DNA of 64,000 bases from Acanthosepion lycidas (GCA_963932145.1 OZ010573.1:91251387-91315386); one strand, 5' to 3'; positions 1 to 10,736 are shown, counted from the first letter of the stretch. Made by a program: numbers and translations. The notes: a model not told the origin generated them from the letters alone.

Positions 1-580
1 TTTATTTTACTTGGTAGTAATTTATCGAACGCTGATCTGATTTTCCTAGCAAACATATCTGCTGGTGATAATGTTGATGGTGTCGCATTATTTGGCGTTA
101 TTCTATATACTTGTAGGAATTGCTGTAATGAATGCTTTCTCCGTAGGGACATCGTACGCTTTTCGTAATGCTCTTTTGAGAGTATCCACGAATCTCTCCG
201 CATGTCCATTTGATCATGGATGGTAAGGCGGGGATTTTATATGTTTTACATGATAGATTTCGCAAAACTCTTGGAAATCTGCTGACGTGAATTGTGTTCC
301 GTTATCTGTAACTAAACAGTCCACTACGCCAAACAGAACGAATAGATCGTGGAGGAAATTTATGGTCGTTTCTGTAGTAGGAGTTTTACACCGAAACACC
401 TCCGGTCATTTACAAGCTATCAACTATGATTAAATAGTAGAACCCGTCAATTGGTCCTGCATAATCTGCGTGTATTCTTGACCATGGACTATCAGTTTCA
501 AGCCAAGGCTTATGTATGATTGGCGGTACTTTAACTGCTAAATTACACCCCTTGCACATTTCCACCATTTGAGAGATATC
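1..580 (-). pseudogene. Ty3/gypsy integrase core, broken and cut by the window edge
   Basis: Minus-strand translation shows a retroviral-type integrase catalytic core, which inserts element cDNA into host DNA. A segment reading WSRIHADYAGP (about 470-500) fits the first catalytic aspartate region, VTDNGTQFTS (about 290-320) the second, and SNGHAERFVDTLKRAL (about 170-215) the glutamate-side helix. A stop follows SPPYHP near 214, and another sits in the first segment, so the frame is dead. The integrase C-terminus and 3' LTR lie beyond position 1. Order and strand match the pol parts to the right. Confidence 0.85.
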
Positions 581-832
581 CTAGTTCATATTCTTCCAAT
601 ATACATAGGTTCGCATTAGCGATTTCATTCTATTTTTACCCGGGTGTCCTCTGTGGAAATACTTTAGTATCCATTTTTGTAAAGTTTTGAGGATTACAAC
701 CCTTTCGTTGTAAAGTAGCGCATTATCGCATAGAGAAAAACTGTCCGAAATTTTCTCATTTTTTTCTGCCATATTTACTTTTGTTTCATTAATAAATTCG
801 GCATTTTTGGCTTCATTTTTTATGTCTTGCAA
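540..832 (-). pseudogene. Ty3/gypsy integrase N-terminal zinc-binding (H2C2) region
   Basis: Between RNase H and the integrase core, the minus strand reads HRGHPGKNRMKSLMRTYVYW, the usual H-x-x-x-H half of the H2C2 zinc finger. A cysteine pair reading MCKGC follows near 545-560 in a shifted frame. The family uses this domain for integrase multimerisation and DNA binding. The frame starts inside the preceding RNase H reading, so at least one frameshift separates them. Confidence 0.75.
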
Positions 833-1406
833 TGTGACTGGGAGGTTTCTGACTGTACAACATAGTCTGTTCTTATGTCTTCTTCATTTCTAAGGGCTGC
901 GATTACCGTATCATCCAATGGCTCTGTCTTTATTGATATAAGTCTCGACAGACCATCCGCATGCCCGATTCTTTTCGTTGGTAAATATTCCAATCTGAGA
1001 TTATAATTCAGAAGAATCGTTCCCCATCTAAGTAGCCTATTTGCCATGTACACCGGTAGAACTTTTTTTGAACCAAAAAATTTTATTAATGGTTTGTGAT
1101 CCGTCTGCAGAGTAAAGTGTCTACCATAGACGTATCTATGGAATCTTGTTACTGCGAAGATAACTGCTAGAGCTTCCTTCTCAATTTGTAAATAGTTTTT
1201 CTCCGCTGGTATAAGAGTTCGAGAAGCATGTGCGATAGGTTTTATTGTCCCATCTGGCATTTTATGTAATATACACGCTCCGACACCATAGGCGCTCGCA
1301 TCACTTGCTACAATAATCTCTAGTTTAGGATCATAGTGGCCAAAAATAAATCCGATGTTAATGTCTTGATTATTTTTTCAAAGGTTTCCTGGCATTGCTC
1401 TGTCCA
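820..1406 (-). pseudogene. Ty3/gypsy RNase H domain
   Basis: The minus strand encodes a Ty3-type RNase H, which degrades the RNA strand of the RNA-DNA hybrid in reverse transcription. Visible marks are ASDASAYGVGACILHKMPDG (upstream part, about 1250-1310), IAHASRTLIPAEKNYLQIEK, the TDHKPL motif and HADGLSRL at the end. The 146-codon open stretch at 820-1260 continues upstream in the same sense to the YLGHI region of RT. Coding similarity is good, so decay is moderate. Confidence 0.88.
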
Positions 1407-2334
1407 CTACCAAACTTTTTCTTTCTTTAGCAGTTCTTTCAATGGTGCGCGAAGTTTATGCATTTGAGGTATGAATTCCTGGTAGTAAATCATTAATCCA
1501 AGAAAACTTTGTAGTCTGTTCTTAGGAACTGGCATCTCTTTTATTACTGTAGATCTTTCAGTGTCTGAACGTCTACCTTCTTTGTCTATTATATGGCCAA
1601 GATATTCAATTTCCTTCATGAAAAAATCACATTTTCTTTCACTTTGAATCCGTAGCTTTGAATTCTCTTAAACACTTCTTGTACATTTTGCCAGTGTTGT
1701 TCAACGCTTTCGCTATTAAACAATATGTCATCCAGATATGCTATTGTGTATTCTATTCCTGCCAGGATCGTACTCATTGTCTGCTGGAAAATAGCCGGCG
1801 CTACTTTAATTCCAAATGGTAGTCTTTGGTATCTGTACAATCCCTTGTGTGTGTTTATGCATAGTAGTTTTGAACTGTCTTCATCGACTGGAATTTGCAG
1901 GTAGGCTTCATATTTTCCGCCATTTAATTTAGTGAATACTTCTCCAGGACTAGGCAGCAGATAATGGTAGTCCTTTATTGCTGCGTCCAAACCTGTAGAA
2001 AAATCAGCACAAACTCGAATTTCTCCTGATTTCTTTTTAACTTAGACCGTCGGTCCGGCCCATTTGCTGTACTCTACTTTTTTCAATATGCCCGTATTTT
2101 CAAGTCTAGATAATTATTGGTCAATCTTTTCTATTGACGCAAACGGTACACTCCTTTTCTATTTAAAAATAGGTTGAACGTTTCCTTTATTTTGATATTA
2201 GCTGCCATTTTCTTGCATCTTCTGAAACCTCCTGAAAATACTTCGGGGAAACTAGTTTTTAGTTTTCCTTTTAATTTGTCTGCCTTGGTTGATAAGCTTT
2301 TTACATTCTAGCAGTAGATGCTAATAGGTAGGTC
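1407..2334 (-). pseudogene. Ty3/gypsy reverse transcriptase, interrupted
   Basis: The minus strand encodes the RT palm. About 2000-2110 gives a template-grip segment (VKKKSGEIRVCADFS) preceded by an in-frame stop near 2040. 1616-1990 gives RYQRLPFGIKVAPAIFQQTM and the catalytic AYLDD box. 1407-1619, in another frame, gives the thumb/connection motif EYLGHIIDKEGR and SFLGLMIYY. At least one stop and one frameshift break it. It directly follows the protease at the end of the gag-protease frame, as in other Ty3/gypsy elements. Confidence 0.88.
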
Positions 2335-3678
2335 TCACAATTCGAATTTTTGCATCCAGTCTGTCCCGAATAGGTTTTCGGTATTTCTTAAGACGTACAT
2401 TTTTAGTTTTTTCGTCATTCCGTTAAATGTTACGTTTGTGATTATTTCACCCTCGAATTTTATCTTTCTCTCTGTAACTGATCTCGCGATTTTATCCGTT
2501 TTTAACATCACAGGTTTGTTCCGTTTTCTCCATGTTTGTAGATTTATGATAGTTAAGTCTGAGCCAGAATCCAGCTGTAACCTAACTTTCCTATTTTGCA
2601 TTTCAACTTGTACATATTTTCTTATATTAGTCTCATCTGTTTGGTTGGTCCTCGTAATTCTTATTATGCTTTCTTTTCTATACCAACAGTGAGAACTTTT
2701 GTGACCAATTTTTTTACATGATAGACAAGTTATAGCACGATATGTACAGTCTTTAACCCAATGCCAAGACCCACAACGATAGCATGGACTTGGTGGTAGT
2801 TTCTTTTTATGTTGATTATAATTAGAAAATTTTGTTTTACCTGTTGTTGAGGCGGGAAAATCAATTCGGTTTGTTTGTGAGAAAGGAAAATTTGTTTGCT
2901 TTGTTTGTGAGGAGGGAAAATTTGTTTGTCTTCGTACTTTGCGTATGTATGCTATGCCAGCTTGTTCTATGTCTTTAGAGTCTTTTTTTACGCTGACGCA
3001 TCTCTGGCAGTCTTCGGCTAGTTTTTGAAGTGTCAGATCTTGTTCATTTTCCAATTTAGTAAGTATTCTACTTCTCATTTCTGCGTCTTGGACGTAAATT
3101 AAGCATTTGAAGTTGTCAGCGCTGAGTTCCGATAATTTGAAGTCGTCACAATATTTATTAACAATGGATGCGAAAGTTACGTAATCTTCGCTATCCTTTT
3201 CTGTAAGGTTCATGCATTTCCATCTTTTAGGAAATAGTGAAGTATTATGGCTGAAAAGTTCCGTCAGCAATTTTATAGATTCTTTGAACGTTAACTCGCT
3301 TGTTTTTCTGGGAAGGATATAATCAACGAATTTGGTATATTCGCCTGTGCCTAATTTTCTTAATAAAAGGCGTACTTTACGTGCGTCTGACCAACCTTTG
3401 CAGTCAAAATCATATAGATCTTCATACCTTCGGAAGTAATTTGCAAAAGATTTATCTTCGTCGGGTGCGTACTTGAAATCTTCGATATTCCTCCAAATAG
3501 CGTCTTGAGAGAGAACTGATTCGTTCTCAGGTTTTTGCTCCTTATTTGCCATTGCACGTATCAATAATTCTTGCATTTCTAGATGTTTTTGTTCGTACCT
3601 TTGTTGTTGTTCAAACATTTCCAGATGTTTTTGTTCGCACCTTTGTTGTTGTTCAAACTTGATTTTGATAAGTTCCAT
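2335..3678 (-). CDS. Ty3/gypsy gag-protease polyprotein, open 447-aa frame
   Basis: An uninterrupted 447-codon frame. Residues 1-40 are Gln-rich with two near copies of FEQQQRxEQKHLEM, probably a coiled coil. About 55-215 resembles the capsid of K02A2.6-like gypsy elements (WSDARKVRLLLRKLGTGEYT; FASIVNKYCDDFKLSEL). About 298-335 holds two zinc knuckles: CYRCGSWHWVKDC (CX2CX3HX4C, one residue short of usual) and CLSCKKIGHKSSHC (CX2CX4HX4C), for RNA packaging. About 365-447 is an aspartic protease with LDSGSD and closing LFGTDWMQKF. The chosen Met is the first in frame, about 350 bp after the LTR, leaving room for a leader. Pol is broken but this frame is not, so it may be the last part to decay or still under selection. 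Confidence 0.85.
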   Translation of the reverse strand: MELIKIKFEQQQRCEQKHLEMFEQQQRYEQKHLEMQELLIRAMANKEQKPENESVLSQDAIWRNIEDFKYAPDEDKSFANYFRRYEDLYDFDCKGWSDARKVRLLLRKLGTGEYTKFVDYILPRKTSELTFKESIKLLTELFSHNTSLFPKRWKCMNLTEKDSEDYVTFASIVNKYCDDFKLSELSADNFKCLIYVQDAEMRSRILTKLENEQDLTLQKLAEDCQRCVSVKKDSKDIEQAGIAYIRKVRRQTNFPSSQTKQTNFPFSQTNRIDFPASTTGKTKFSNYNQHKKKLPPSPCYRCGSWHWVKDCTYRAITCLSCKKIGHKSSHCWYRKESIIRITRTNQTDETNIRKYVQVEMQNRKVRLQLDSGSDLTIINLQTWRKRNKPVMLKTDKIARSVTERKIKFEGEIITNVTFNGMTKKLKMYVLRNTENLFGTDWMQKFEL

Positions 3679-3801
3679 AATGGTTGACTTAAGATCTTCC
3701 GTGTTAACGTATTTTTTTTTTTTTAGAATTTAATCGTCATCCACTATTACGTAAAATATCCTCCGAGTAGGGAGTTTATTTTTCTTTAAGGGTTTTCAAG
3801 A

Positions 3802-4032
3802 TCGCCACTTGTTATTTGTGACGTATAGCAAAAAAATAAATCCTCCGTGTATAGAGTTCGTATTTCCTTTTTAGGGGTTTCTTCGTCGTCACTTGTGATG
3901 TTGACGAGAGATGATATTGTTGTTTGTTCTTCACGTGAGAGTTCGAATTTTTGTCGCCACTGTTATGCTGTGGCGAACAAAATTTATTTTTCTTCCACCG
4001 AATGAGTTCGAATGCTCGTCGCCACTGTTATG
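3802..4032 (-). repeat. Leader with four degenerate copies of the PBS/LTR-edge motif
   Basis: The motif TCGCCAC(T)TGTTAT recurs on the plus strand at 3802, 3886 (degenerate, TCGTCACTTGTGATG), 3954 and 4019, spaced 84, 68 and 65 bp. The last copy forms the true LTR/primer-binding junction. The others lie in the untranslated leader between LTR and gag. GAGTTCGAAT precedes the third and fourth copies. Confidence 0.7.
4004..4025 (-). promoter_or_regulatory. Putative primer-binding site
   Basis: Directly inside the LTR the minus strand reads GTGGCGACGAGCATTCGAAC. TGG complements a tRNA CCA end. TGGCGACGAG fits the acceptor stem of animal tRNA-Ser types ending CTCGTCG-CCA, and ATTCGAAC fits a T-loop complement, though the spacing between them is shorter than a real tRNA would give. 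Primer identity is therefore only suggested. Confidence 0.55.
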
Positions 4033-4346
4033 GTCCGGTTCCTTGTACCACAGTGATAGTCCAAGGTAGAACCAATAAAGAAGAACTCGAAGGCGGATAT
4101 GGAATAACACAGATATATTACAAACAGAAATATATACAGAGAAGTAGAAAGCGTTAGTACGAACAATCAGGTTTAGTAGTAATTGTGTGAACACGACTCT
4201 GTTTCGGAATGCCTCTGACTCGACTGACTGATTCCTGACGGACCTCACTCCAGACTTCAAACGGAACTCTCTGCTTCCTCTTGAGGCGCAGTATTTATTA
4301 CGTATGAAATAGTCCATTATGTTATTATGGGTAAGGTCCCAAAACA
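4026..4346 (-). mobile_element. 5' LTR of the Ty3/gypsy element (321 bp, without hairpin module)
   Basis: On the plus strand it runs TGTTATGGTCCGG...GGTCCCAAAACA, so the element-sense LTR begins TGTTTTGGGACC and ends CCGGACCATAACA, with TG...CA ends. It closely matches the two ends of the solo LTR at 38079-39118: AATAAATACTG, CCTCAAGAGGAAGCAGAGAG and AAGTCTGGAGTGAGG are shared. It lacks the roughly 640-bp GC-rich array found there; the array's place is near 4259-4266. The other LTR is outside the window, so no duplication can be tested. Confidence 0.85.
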
Positions 4347-4692
4347 CTACTGAAATTAAATAGTGGATATGATAACAGTTAGGCATCGAATAATGTTTCT
4401 CGACTGACATCTGTGATCTGTAGGGAAAAAAAAGAATCTGTTTTCGCGGTGTAGGTTTTTACGAGTGTGGGTATCTCGTCTGTTACTCATCGCTGGCGAA
4501 AATATATTTATATTGGTTTGGATAGCAGAAAATTCGTTGTATACCAGTATTTTATTAAGTTTCCTGTGTTTTATGAAAATGAAAGCCATGATCTTTAAAA
4601 AATATCGCGTCCCTATTCATAATAATAATGTAAGCAATAATACGAATTAAATAGTGATCTGAATTTATAGACAGAGCGTTAATAAATAGGTA

Positions 4693-4790
4693 TTGCGCGG
4701 TTTTATGAGCAGGGCCTGTAGTTCTTCTATAACATTGGCGAACCTGGCTCTCCACAATTTCCTGTCTTTTGTAGCTCTTAATAAATGTTG
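4693..4790 (-). pseudogene. RTE-like LINE C-terminal end (KDRKLWR motif)
   Basis: The minus strand reads LRATKDRKLWRARFANVIEE in one frame. The same KDRKLWR-type ending occurs at 9370-9425, 28100-28140 and 46690-46740, and in other loci follows RT sequence of an RTE/Jockey-like non-LTR retrotransposon. Only the last 30 or so codons are recognisable. Confidence 0.6.
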
Positions 4791-5975
4791 TATTTTTACT
4801 CTCTTAAACATTGTTCGGTCTTCCATTTATCAAGCTCCCTATGTAGCTTATGTGTTGGCTTCGTCTGTTGCTCTTATATTTACGTACATAAAAGAGATAT
4901 ACATTTAGACAATCATTCAAACTCTCTCGTAGTACACAGGGACAAAATTAGCCATAACTTTGATTTAACAAAAGCTACACTATAAACATTTATACGTCAA
5001 AAGTACACTGAGAACCTATTAATAACGATATTACTAACTATAAGCGTGTCAAAAACATTATAGTACACCCACTAGCTTTACTGAAACCAATCTTAAGAAA
5101 TTTAACGGATGTTTATTGAAAATAAATAGGTAAATAAAATTTATTGATTTTATAAGATAAAAAAAAAGTTTCTATTTGAGAGTTTATTGCTTCATTATGA
5201 CGTTACTGATAATGACCTCATCTGTTGTTTCGAATTTTTTCTGTAATTATTTTAACATTTCCAGAGGCTTTAATGATTTGTTTCATATGATCAGCTTTCT
5301 GCTATTAGCCTTCTGCAGGAAAAAAAAACTTTTGGCTTTTATTTTGATATTTAAAAAAAAAAGACATGTAGGCATCAGATTTTGAATTATTTCATGCCAT
5401 TTCTGAAGATTGACGAATTCTATCATTCTTGTAATTAAGTGATTATATCTCCTTTAAATAATGCACAATATTGATTCTGAGTCAACCACTGATAACTTTG
5501 TTTCTCACCGCATTTTCTATCGCTAACCAAAACTATTTTCTGACTGTTTACGAAACGGGACCTTCCGTGAATTAAATGTATGCCTTGAAGATTTAACTCT
5601 GATCTTTCACGATAAATATAGACTACTGCAACTCTCTCACATTTAGGATGAGTTAATTAAACATTGTGTGTCTTGCGGCCGGAAAGTAAAGATGACAATA
5701 TCCGTTCTTTAATCATCTTGATCAATGTCATGAAGTCACTAGAGTAATAATCAATTCATTTGCGAGTACGAGTTGAATGCAATTTTACGGACAGGGAAAT
5801 GTAAGTAGTAATAGAAGTCATTTTACTAATATAACATTTATTTGTACACATTTTCCACAATACACCTATTTCCTAAATTTCTTTCTGTCATTTGTGCTAA
5901 GTCCAATTTAATTTCCGACTTAACTACATACAGATGACCACGAGAAAAATATTTGGATAATCTTGTATTGTTTTT
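4790..5975. other. AT-rich stretch, nothing recognised
   Basis: No open frame with family features, RNA gene or long repeat was seen. Short AT-rich frames are no longer than expected by chance. Confidence 0.5.
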
Positions 5976-5979
5976 ACAT

Positions 5980-5981
5980 TT

Positions 5982-6055
<74 letters not shown>

Positions 6056-6125
6056 AATAATAATATTAATTTAGTGTTATCATTATTTAGATAATAACAA
6101 TGTTATTCTTATACTGTTATTATTA

Positions 6126-6172
<47 letters not shown>

Positions 6173-6175
6173 CCA
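5980..6175. repeat. (TTC)n(TTA)n and (TAA)n microsatellites
   Basis: A TTC run passes into a TTA run (about 5980-6053), and a second TAA run lies at 6125-6172, separated by an AT-rich spacer. Confidence 0.95.
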
Positions 6176-6186
6176 TCAGTGGTTAC

Positions 6187-6780
6187 GTACTGCAGGGTCA
6201 AAAACTGAAACCGAGGGTTTTATTCTTGCTTCACAGGACCAATGCTTATCTGTCCTGGGTATGACGATATATTACATCTGGGTGCTGGGTAAGACGACAA
6301 ACTACGTCCAACAGCAAGGCCTCTGATCAGGAGGTTTTGAAGAGCGTGGAACCACCTCTTAAATGCTGATGTTCCCAGGTCCACCCTGACCAGGGGTGGT
6401 AGCACCTGTTAGGGTCCCGGCTATGGGAAAATAGTTAACTACGAAACTGGGGTAAAACACTATGAAAGTATAAAAATAGGTTTTAATACCAGAAATACTT
6501 GGTAAAACATTATTACAAGCAACAAATTTTGAAGAAAAAAAAATATTACACGTAATACATTTTTGAAAAAAAAATTGCCAACAATTTAAAAAAATAAATA
6601 TTATTATCAATACATTTTTGAAAAAAAATATTAAAACCTATAAATTTTTTATTAAAAAATATTACCAGCAATACTTTTTTAAAAAATAATTATTAGCATT
6701 AATATATTTTTGAATTAAAAATATGACCAGAAATAGATTTGACAAAACAAAATATTACCAATTGAGGTTTATATGCCGTA
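6187..6780 (-). repeat. Dispersed repeat family G, minus copy
   Basis: The reverse complement matches the plus-strand sequence at 18310-18790 over landmarks such as CCCATAGCCG, CCTGGGAACATCAGCA, CCACGCTC(C/T)TCAAAACCT and CGTCATACCCAGGA. Related copies lie at 49108-49330 and 51665-51985. These carry a GGTTTGGTTTGTTTAACG start and a run with ACTATTAAAA and TATTTTTATACTTTCAT. The family type is unknown; no coding sequence was seen. Confidence 0.65.
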
Positions 6781-6871
6781 AACCAAACCAAATCAAACCA
6801 AACCAAACCAAATCAAACCAAACCAAACCAAATCAAACCAAACCAAACCAAATCAAACCAAACCAAACCAA
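6781..6871. repeat. (AAACCAAACCAAATC)n simple repeat
   Basis: Short tandem units of AAACC/AAATC run from 6781 to 6871. They sit at the end of the family-G copy, whose plus-sense start is GGTTTGGTTTG-rich, so the run is probably an expansion of that terminus. Confidence 0.9.
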
Positions 6872-6914
6872 TGCTTGTTAGCTATATCAAGTACACGTAT
6901 TAAAAAATTGTGTT

Positions 6915-7405
6915 GGTCCGAAATGCAGATTTGGTGATAAATATCCAGAAACGATTGAACATCTTGTATCAAGTTGCACTGTGTTAGCACCAACTGAATA
7001 TAAAAATCGGTATAATAGAATTGGAAAATATGCGACTTTTATGGGAAATAAACGGCAAGAAACTTTATGAACATCACCGAGAGATAAGACCTATAACAAT
7101 TTTATGGAACTTTACATTACACACCGATAGAACAATCAAAACTAATCGCCCAGACATTGTGATCAAAGAAGAGAATTTGCTTTCTTATTCACATGGCAGT
7201 CTCTGCAGATTTTGATCAATATTTGGATATCTTAAAAAAACTATCAAAATGAAATGATCTTGAAATAGAAATCTCAAAAATGTAGCACATGATGACATCA
7301 ATAATTCCAGTTGTAGGTAGACACTTGGATTGATTGGTAGGCCATAGCTTAAAGAAATAGAAAAAAAAATCAAGTACAGCTCACACATTACCATTATGTA
7401 TGTAA
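6915..7405 (+). pseudogene. R2/R4/NeSL-group LINE C-terminus with restriction-like endonuclease
   Basis: Three frames together cover the 3' coding end of a LINE with a restriction-enzyme-like endonuclease. The first (about 6915-7070) ends in a partial CCHC knuckle, ETIEHLVSSC (HX4C), followed by LAPTEYKNRYN. The second (7021-7215) has WNFTLHTDRTIKTNRPDIVI with the RPD endonuclease motif. The third (about 7235-7335) has NDLEIEISKM and TSIIPVVG. Two frameshifts and several stops mark it as dead. A second piece is at 49830-50060. Confidence 0.75.
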
Positions 7406-7554
7406 AATGTGCTTGATCTTAGGTTTTTCTTGATATTTTTTTACAAAAAGCATCAGTGGAAGATGTAATGAAATCATTTTTGACTTTAGGTCTCTGTTTG
7501 GTAGCTGGAAGAAAATAGTTATCCAACAAAAACCCAAGAAAATAATAATACTGA

Positions 7555-7620
7555 TAAAACTATCAAATTATAAAGATCTCAAAATCCAACTAAAAAAATG
7601 TGGAAAATTAAAACTATAGT
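7555..7620 (+). pseudogene. Second short copy of the R2-group LINE end
   Basis: The stretch reads LSNYKDLKIQLKKCGKLK, parallel to NDLEIEISKM just upstream. It looks like a duplicated or separately inserted tail fragment. Confidence 0.45.
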
Positions 7621-7639
7621 TGTTGCTGTTGTGATATAG

Positions 7640-8775
7640 GCATGATAAATAACGGTATAGAAAACTGTTTGAAATCCTTAGACACATTAGCATATCAGCG
7701 CTACAAAAGATAACTTTGCGCTGAACTGCACATATCATCCTCAAAACTTTCTTTATCTACACATAACGTTCTAAACGTGTATAAATAACTACAGCATAAA
7801 TTTTGCTCATGGACTCCGAATGGGACGACGTAGTAACTAAGCACTGTCAATATGGTACCACACTTATAATAATAGTACAAATTTATTAGTATTTCTTCCA
7901 TTGTTTACATATTTTAATTACAGTAATTAGTTGCACATCTATAGATAATTCCATAATCTTTTCTGCTCCTCTTCAATAATCTATCGTGATCTGAATGTAA
8001 TTAGTTGATCCGAACGTTGCAGGAAATAAGATTTTACCTTTGCCGCGCCTAACAAAATAGACTTTTATAAAAAAAGCTTTTATAAATTTACTTCTTTAAT
8101 GTCCACTTATTTTTATAATCCATAAGTACATTTATATTACGTTTTCTTAAAATACTAACCCATTGGAATTATTTTCTGCGAATGCTTTGCAAGATTATGC
8201 CAACTATGCAAAATGTGTAAACTTACAAATGCTGGTTATTTTTCCAGTTTAATTTCTCACGTAGTCATGAAAAGTAGATTATTTTGTTCCGTGGATACTT
8301 GTTTGATATGCTTGATTTTTGGCAAAAAGTATTTGGTATATTTTTTGAAAATTAACTTTAATTCTATCGCGACACAAATCTTGGACTCATCAGGAAAATA
8401 GCGTTCGAAAATATTCTCTTGGACTTGCCAGTAAAATCGGAAGAATTATTGATAGTGTTTGACGTTAAACTGATTTTCAAAAACCCTATTATGCTCGGCT
8501 GAAGCTCGTCTAGATATCATGAAGATTTCTAATGAGAATTTCCTGTAATGAGTGCATGGATTTGTTGCTAACAGATAAGCTATATATGGTTTTAAGCTGA
8601 CTTCAACTGATTTCCTAGGAGCTCTTTATTGATGACATTATAAATATTTCAGGTAGACGATCGTTGATTTGAAACATATTTTAAAATATTATGCGTTTCA
8701 TGAAAACCAATGAATATTTACAACATTTTCACCAATTTTTAAATGTTTCAGGACAACTTTTAGGATATTTTTTAT
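7640..8775. other. AT-rich stretch, nothing recognised
   Basis: No coding, RNA or repeat signal was recognised here. Confidence 0.45.
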
Positions 8776-8779
8776 GATG

Positions 8780-9260
8780 TCAACGAACCTTCGTTGCCAC
8801 TTTTTGTAATGTCAACGTATACTCGTTGTTACTTTCGTAATGCTCGTTGTAGTAGAGACTTTGTAATCGCAGATACAACTATAGTAACGCCGTTGAACAA
8901 TGCTAGTGTTAGACGCCTTCGAAAAAACACTCGCACTAATAGTACTTGCTCGGTAATACTCCCTCAAATAGTATTTACTGTATAGTGATCTGAATAGAGA
9001 AATAGTATAGCGAATATCGTAGAGAATATCGGTCCGTATAGTAATAGAGTATAGAGTAGAAATGGTGATCCGTATAGTAATAGAGAATAGAATAGAAATA
9101 CCGGTCCGAATAGTAATAGAGGATAAACTAGAAATAACGATCGTTAATCGTCAGCTACTTCTTACATATATGCGTTTACCTTATGTTTGCTCACTGGCGA
9201 TCTCTGTTGAAACTCAAGTGTCGACAGCGACACTTTATTTCTATATAACACATTAAGGAA
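8780..9260 (-). repeat. Possible decayed LTR with 36-bp tandem repeat
   Basis: CTTCGTTGCCACTTTTTGTAATG and TCGTTGTTACTTTCGTAATG resemble the degenerate PBS-edge copies of the gypsy leader. At 8987-9138 a 36-bp unit starting GGTCCGTATAGTAATAGAG occurs about four times (starts 8987, 9031, 9067, 9103; the last three exactly 36 bp apart). The LTR reading is tentative; the tandem repeat is clear. Confidence 0.45.
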
Positions 9261-9369
9261 CAAGAAATAGTTGAATCAGCTGGCCTAGTGAATTAATATT
9301 TTAGGAGAAAATACAATTCATACATTAGCTTTTTATAATATTATAAGAGAGATGGGATCTTCATGTGTC

Positions 9370-9445
9370 GTGTCCATTCAGGGTGTTTGGCGATCATGGC
9401 TCTCCACAATTTCCTCTCCTGAATATGGCAACAAAGATGAGGACT
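9370..9445 (-). pseudogene. RTE-like LINE end joined to a Penelope tail fragment
   Basis: The minus strand at 9370-9418 reads IQERKLWRAMIAKHPE, the LINE C-terminal motif. Next to it, plus-strand AATATGGCAACAAAGATGAGGA (9420-9442) matches the last part of the Penelope-like tails at 47.9 and 56.6 kb. This is a junction of two retroelement remnants. Confidence 0.55.
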
Positions 9446-9529
9446 GTTATTTACCGTAACTATGAACACAAATGGGTATGTCCCAAGCGGGAGCTGCCAT
9501 CGAGGGAAGCTCTTGCCGTTTCGAACACT

Positions 9530-9695
9530 CTGCGTTTGGGTAGAGAGGAACCTGGATGAGTCTATGCCTAAAGGCAGAGTCTCGTCCGATCTCGCCTATG
9601 CGGGGTCTACGCGCAATTTTTTCCCCTAGCCCACAGGCTTAGATTAAATTTGGCCTTGTGCCGCCTCCTATATCGTGGGGAGGCAGGTAAATATC
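9530..9695 (+). repeat. Single diverged GC-rich hairpin module
   Basis: GAGAGGAACCTGGATGAG...GCAGAGTCTCGTCC and GCCCACAGGCTTAGATTAAATTTGGCCTTGTGCC follow the same order as the module units at 38 and 61 kb (GGAACCCGAACGAG, GAGTCTC, GCCCACGGGCTC, GGCCTTGTGCCAC). Only one unit is present and LTR edges were not found; AGTAACA near 9837 could be an end. Confidence 0.6.
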
Positions 9696-9839
9696 GTAAT
9701 ATGCTGTATATATATATAGTCTATCGCTAGCAGTATTTTACCTACTTCACGCCGCTGGCAAGTATTGTATTTTGTTGATGTATAAAGATTACCATATCAT
9801 TTCCAATCTCCGTTTTGGTTATTCCTAACTCAGTAACAC

Positions 9840-10735
9840 TTTCTTGGTTACAATAACCCAAACAATATAACTGGAGTGATTAATTAAAATATCTCATCTC
9901 AGAAATATACACAGAAAATGTAATATTAATCCAAATATTGTAAATGATGTAACGACTATTCTCTTTATCATTAATCTAAATGAGTATTCTGATACATACA
10001 CAATTGACAAACTATTATTAATGAGGAAACACAAGTTACGTATTTTTCTAGAATTAGAAAAATACACAAAAATCAAATGAAATTTAGTTAACTTCCCATT
10101 AATTCCCTATATAAGTTATCATTTAGTATATTGCAGCTTTAAATACACCACTAATAACACGTTTTCCAAAAGACCTTCGTATAAGTCTTCATATTATCTT
10201 GATCATTAAGTCTTAGTTGACCAAATAATAGATCAACATTTTACTTCATATTGAGTTCATAATCCAATATTTTGTCTTAGGAGAAAAACAAACAATCTTA
10301 AAATGTTTCCAAAATATTATTTTTTTTTTGCTTTTATCTGAAACAATTGAAGAAAGAGTAAAGTGTATAAACACTTTACATTCAGATTCCATTATCGATG
10401 AAATGGCGGGATTAATCATTGCGAAAACTGAAATTGTCTATTTGTTATTTGCTAAACAAAATTTAATTGTCATTATGAAAGAGAATATTCGGTTTTAGAC
10501 AACTGAAATAAAACAAAATTCTATTTATTTGTCATTCAATCAATGTTATATTAAAACTTTCATTCTAAATAACATTCGCTCTTCGTTCGATCAAGCACAT
10601 AATTAAATTCTGCTACATGAGTTTCAAAAATCTTCTTTATTTGCTACAATAATGATAAATGCATTTGAAAGAGACATAGCGGCTTATTGAAAATAAAGGC
10701 TTTCTTAAATAGATTAAAAGAAGAGCATTATACAC
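9840..10735. other. AT-rich stretch, nothing recognised
   Basis: No feature could be supported. Confidence 0.45.
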
Positions 10736-10736
10736 C

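Noticed and set aside
2318..2692. Plus-strand hydrophobic 124-codon frame
   Set aside because: Antisense shadow of the gag-protease frame.
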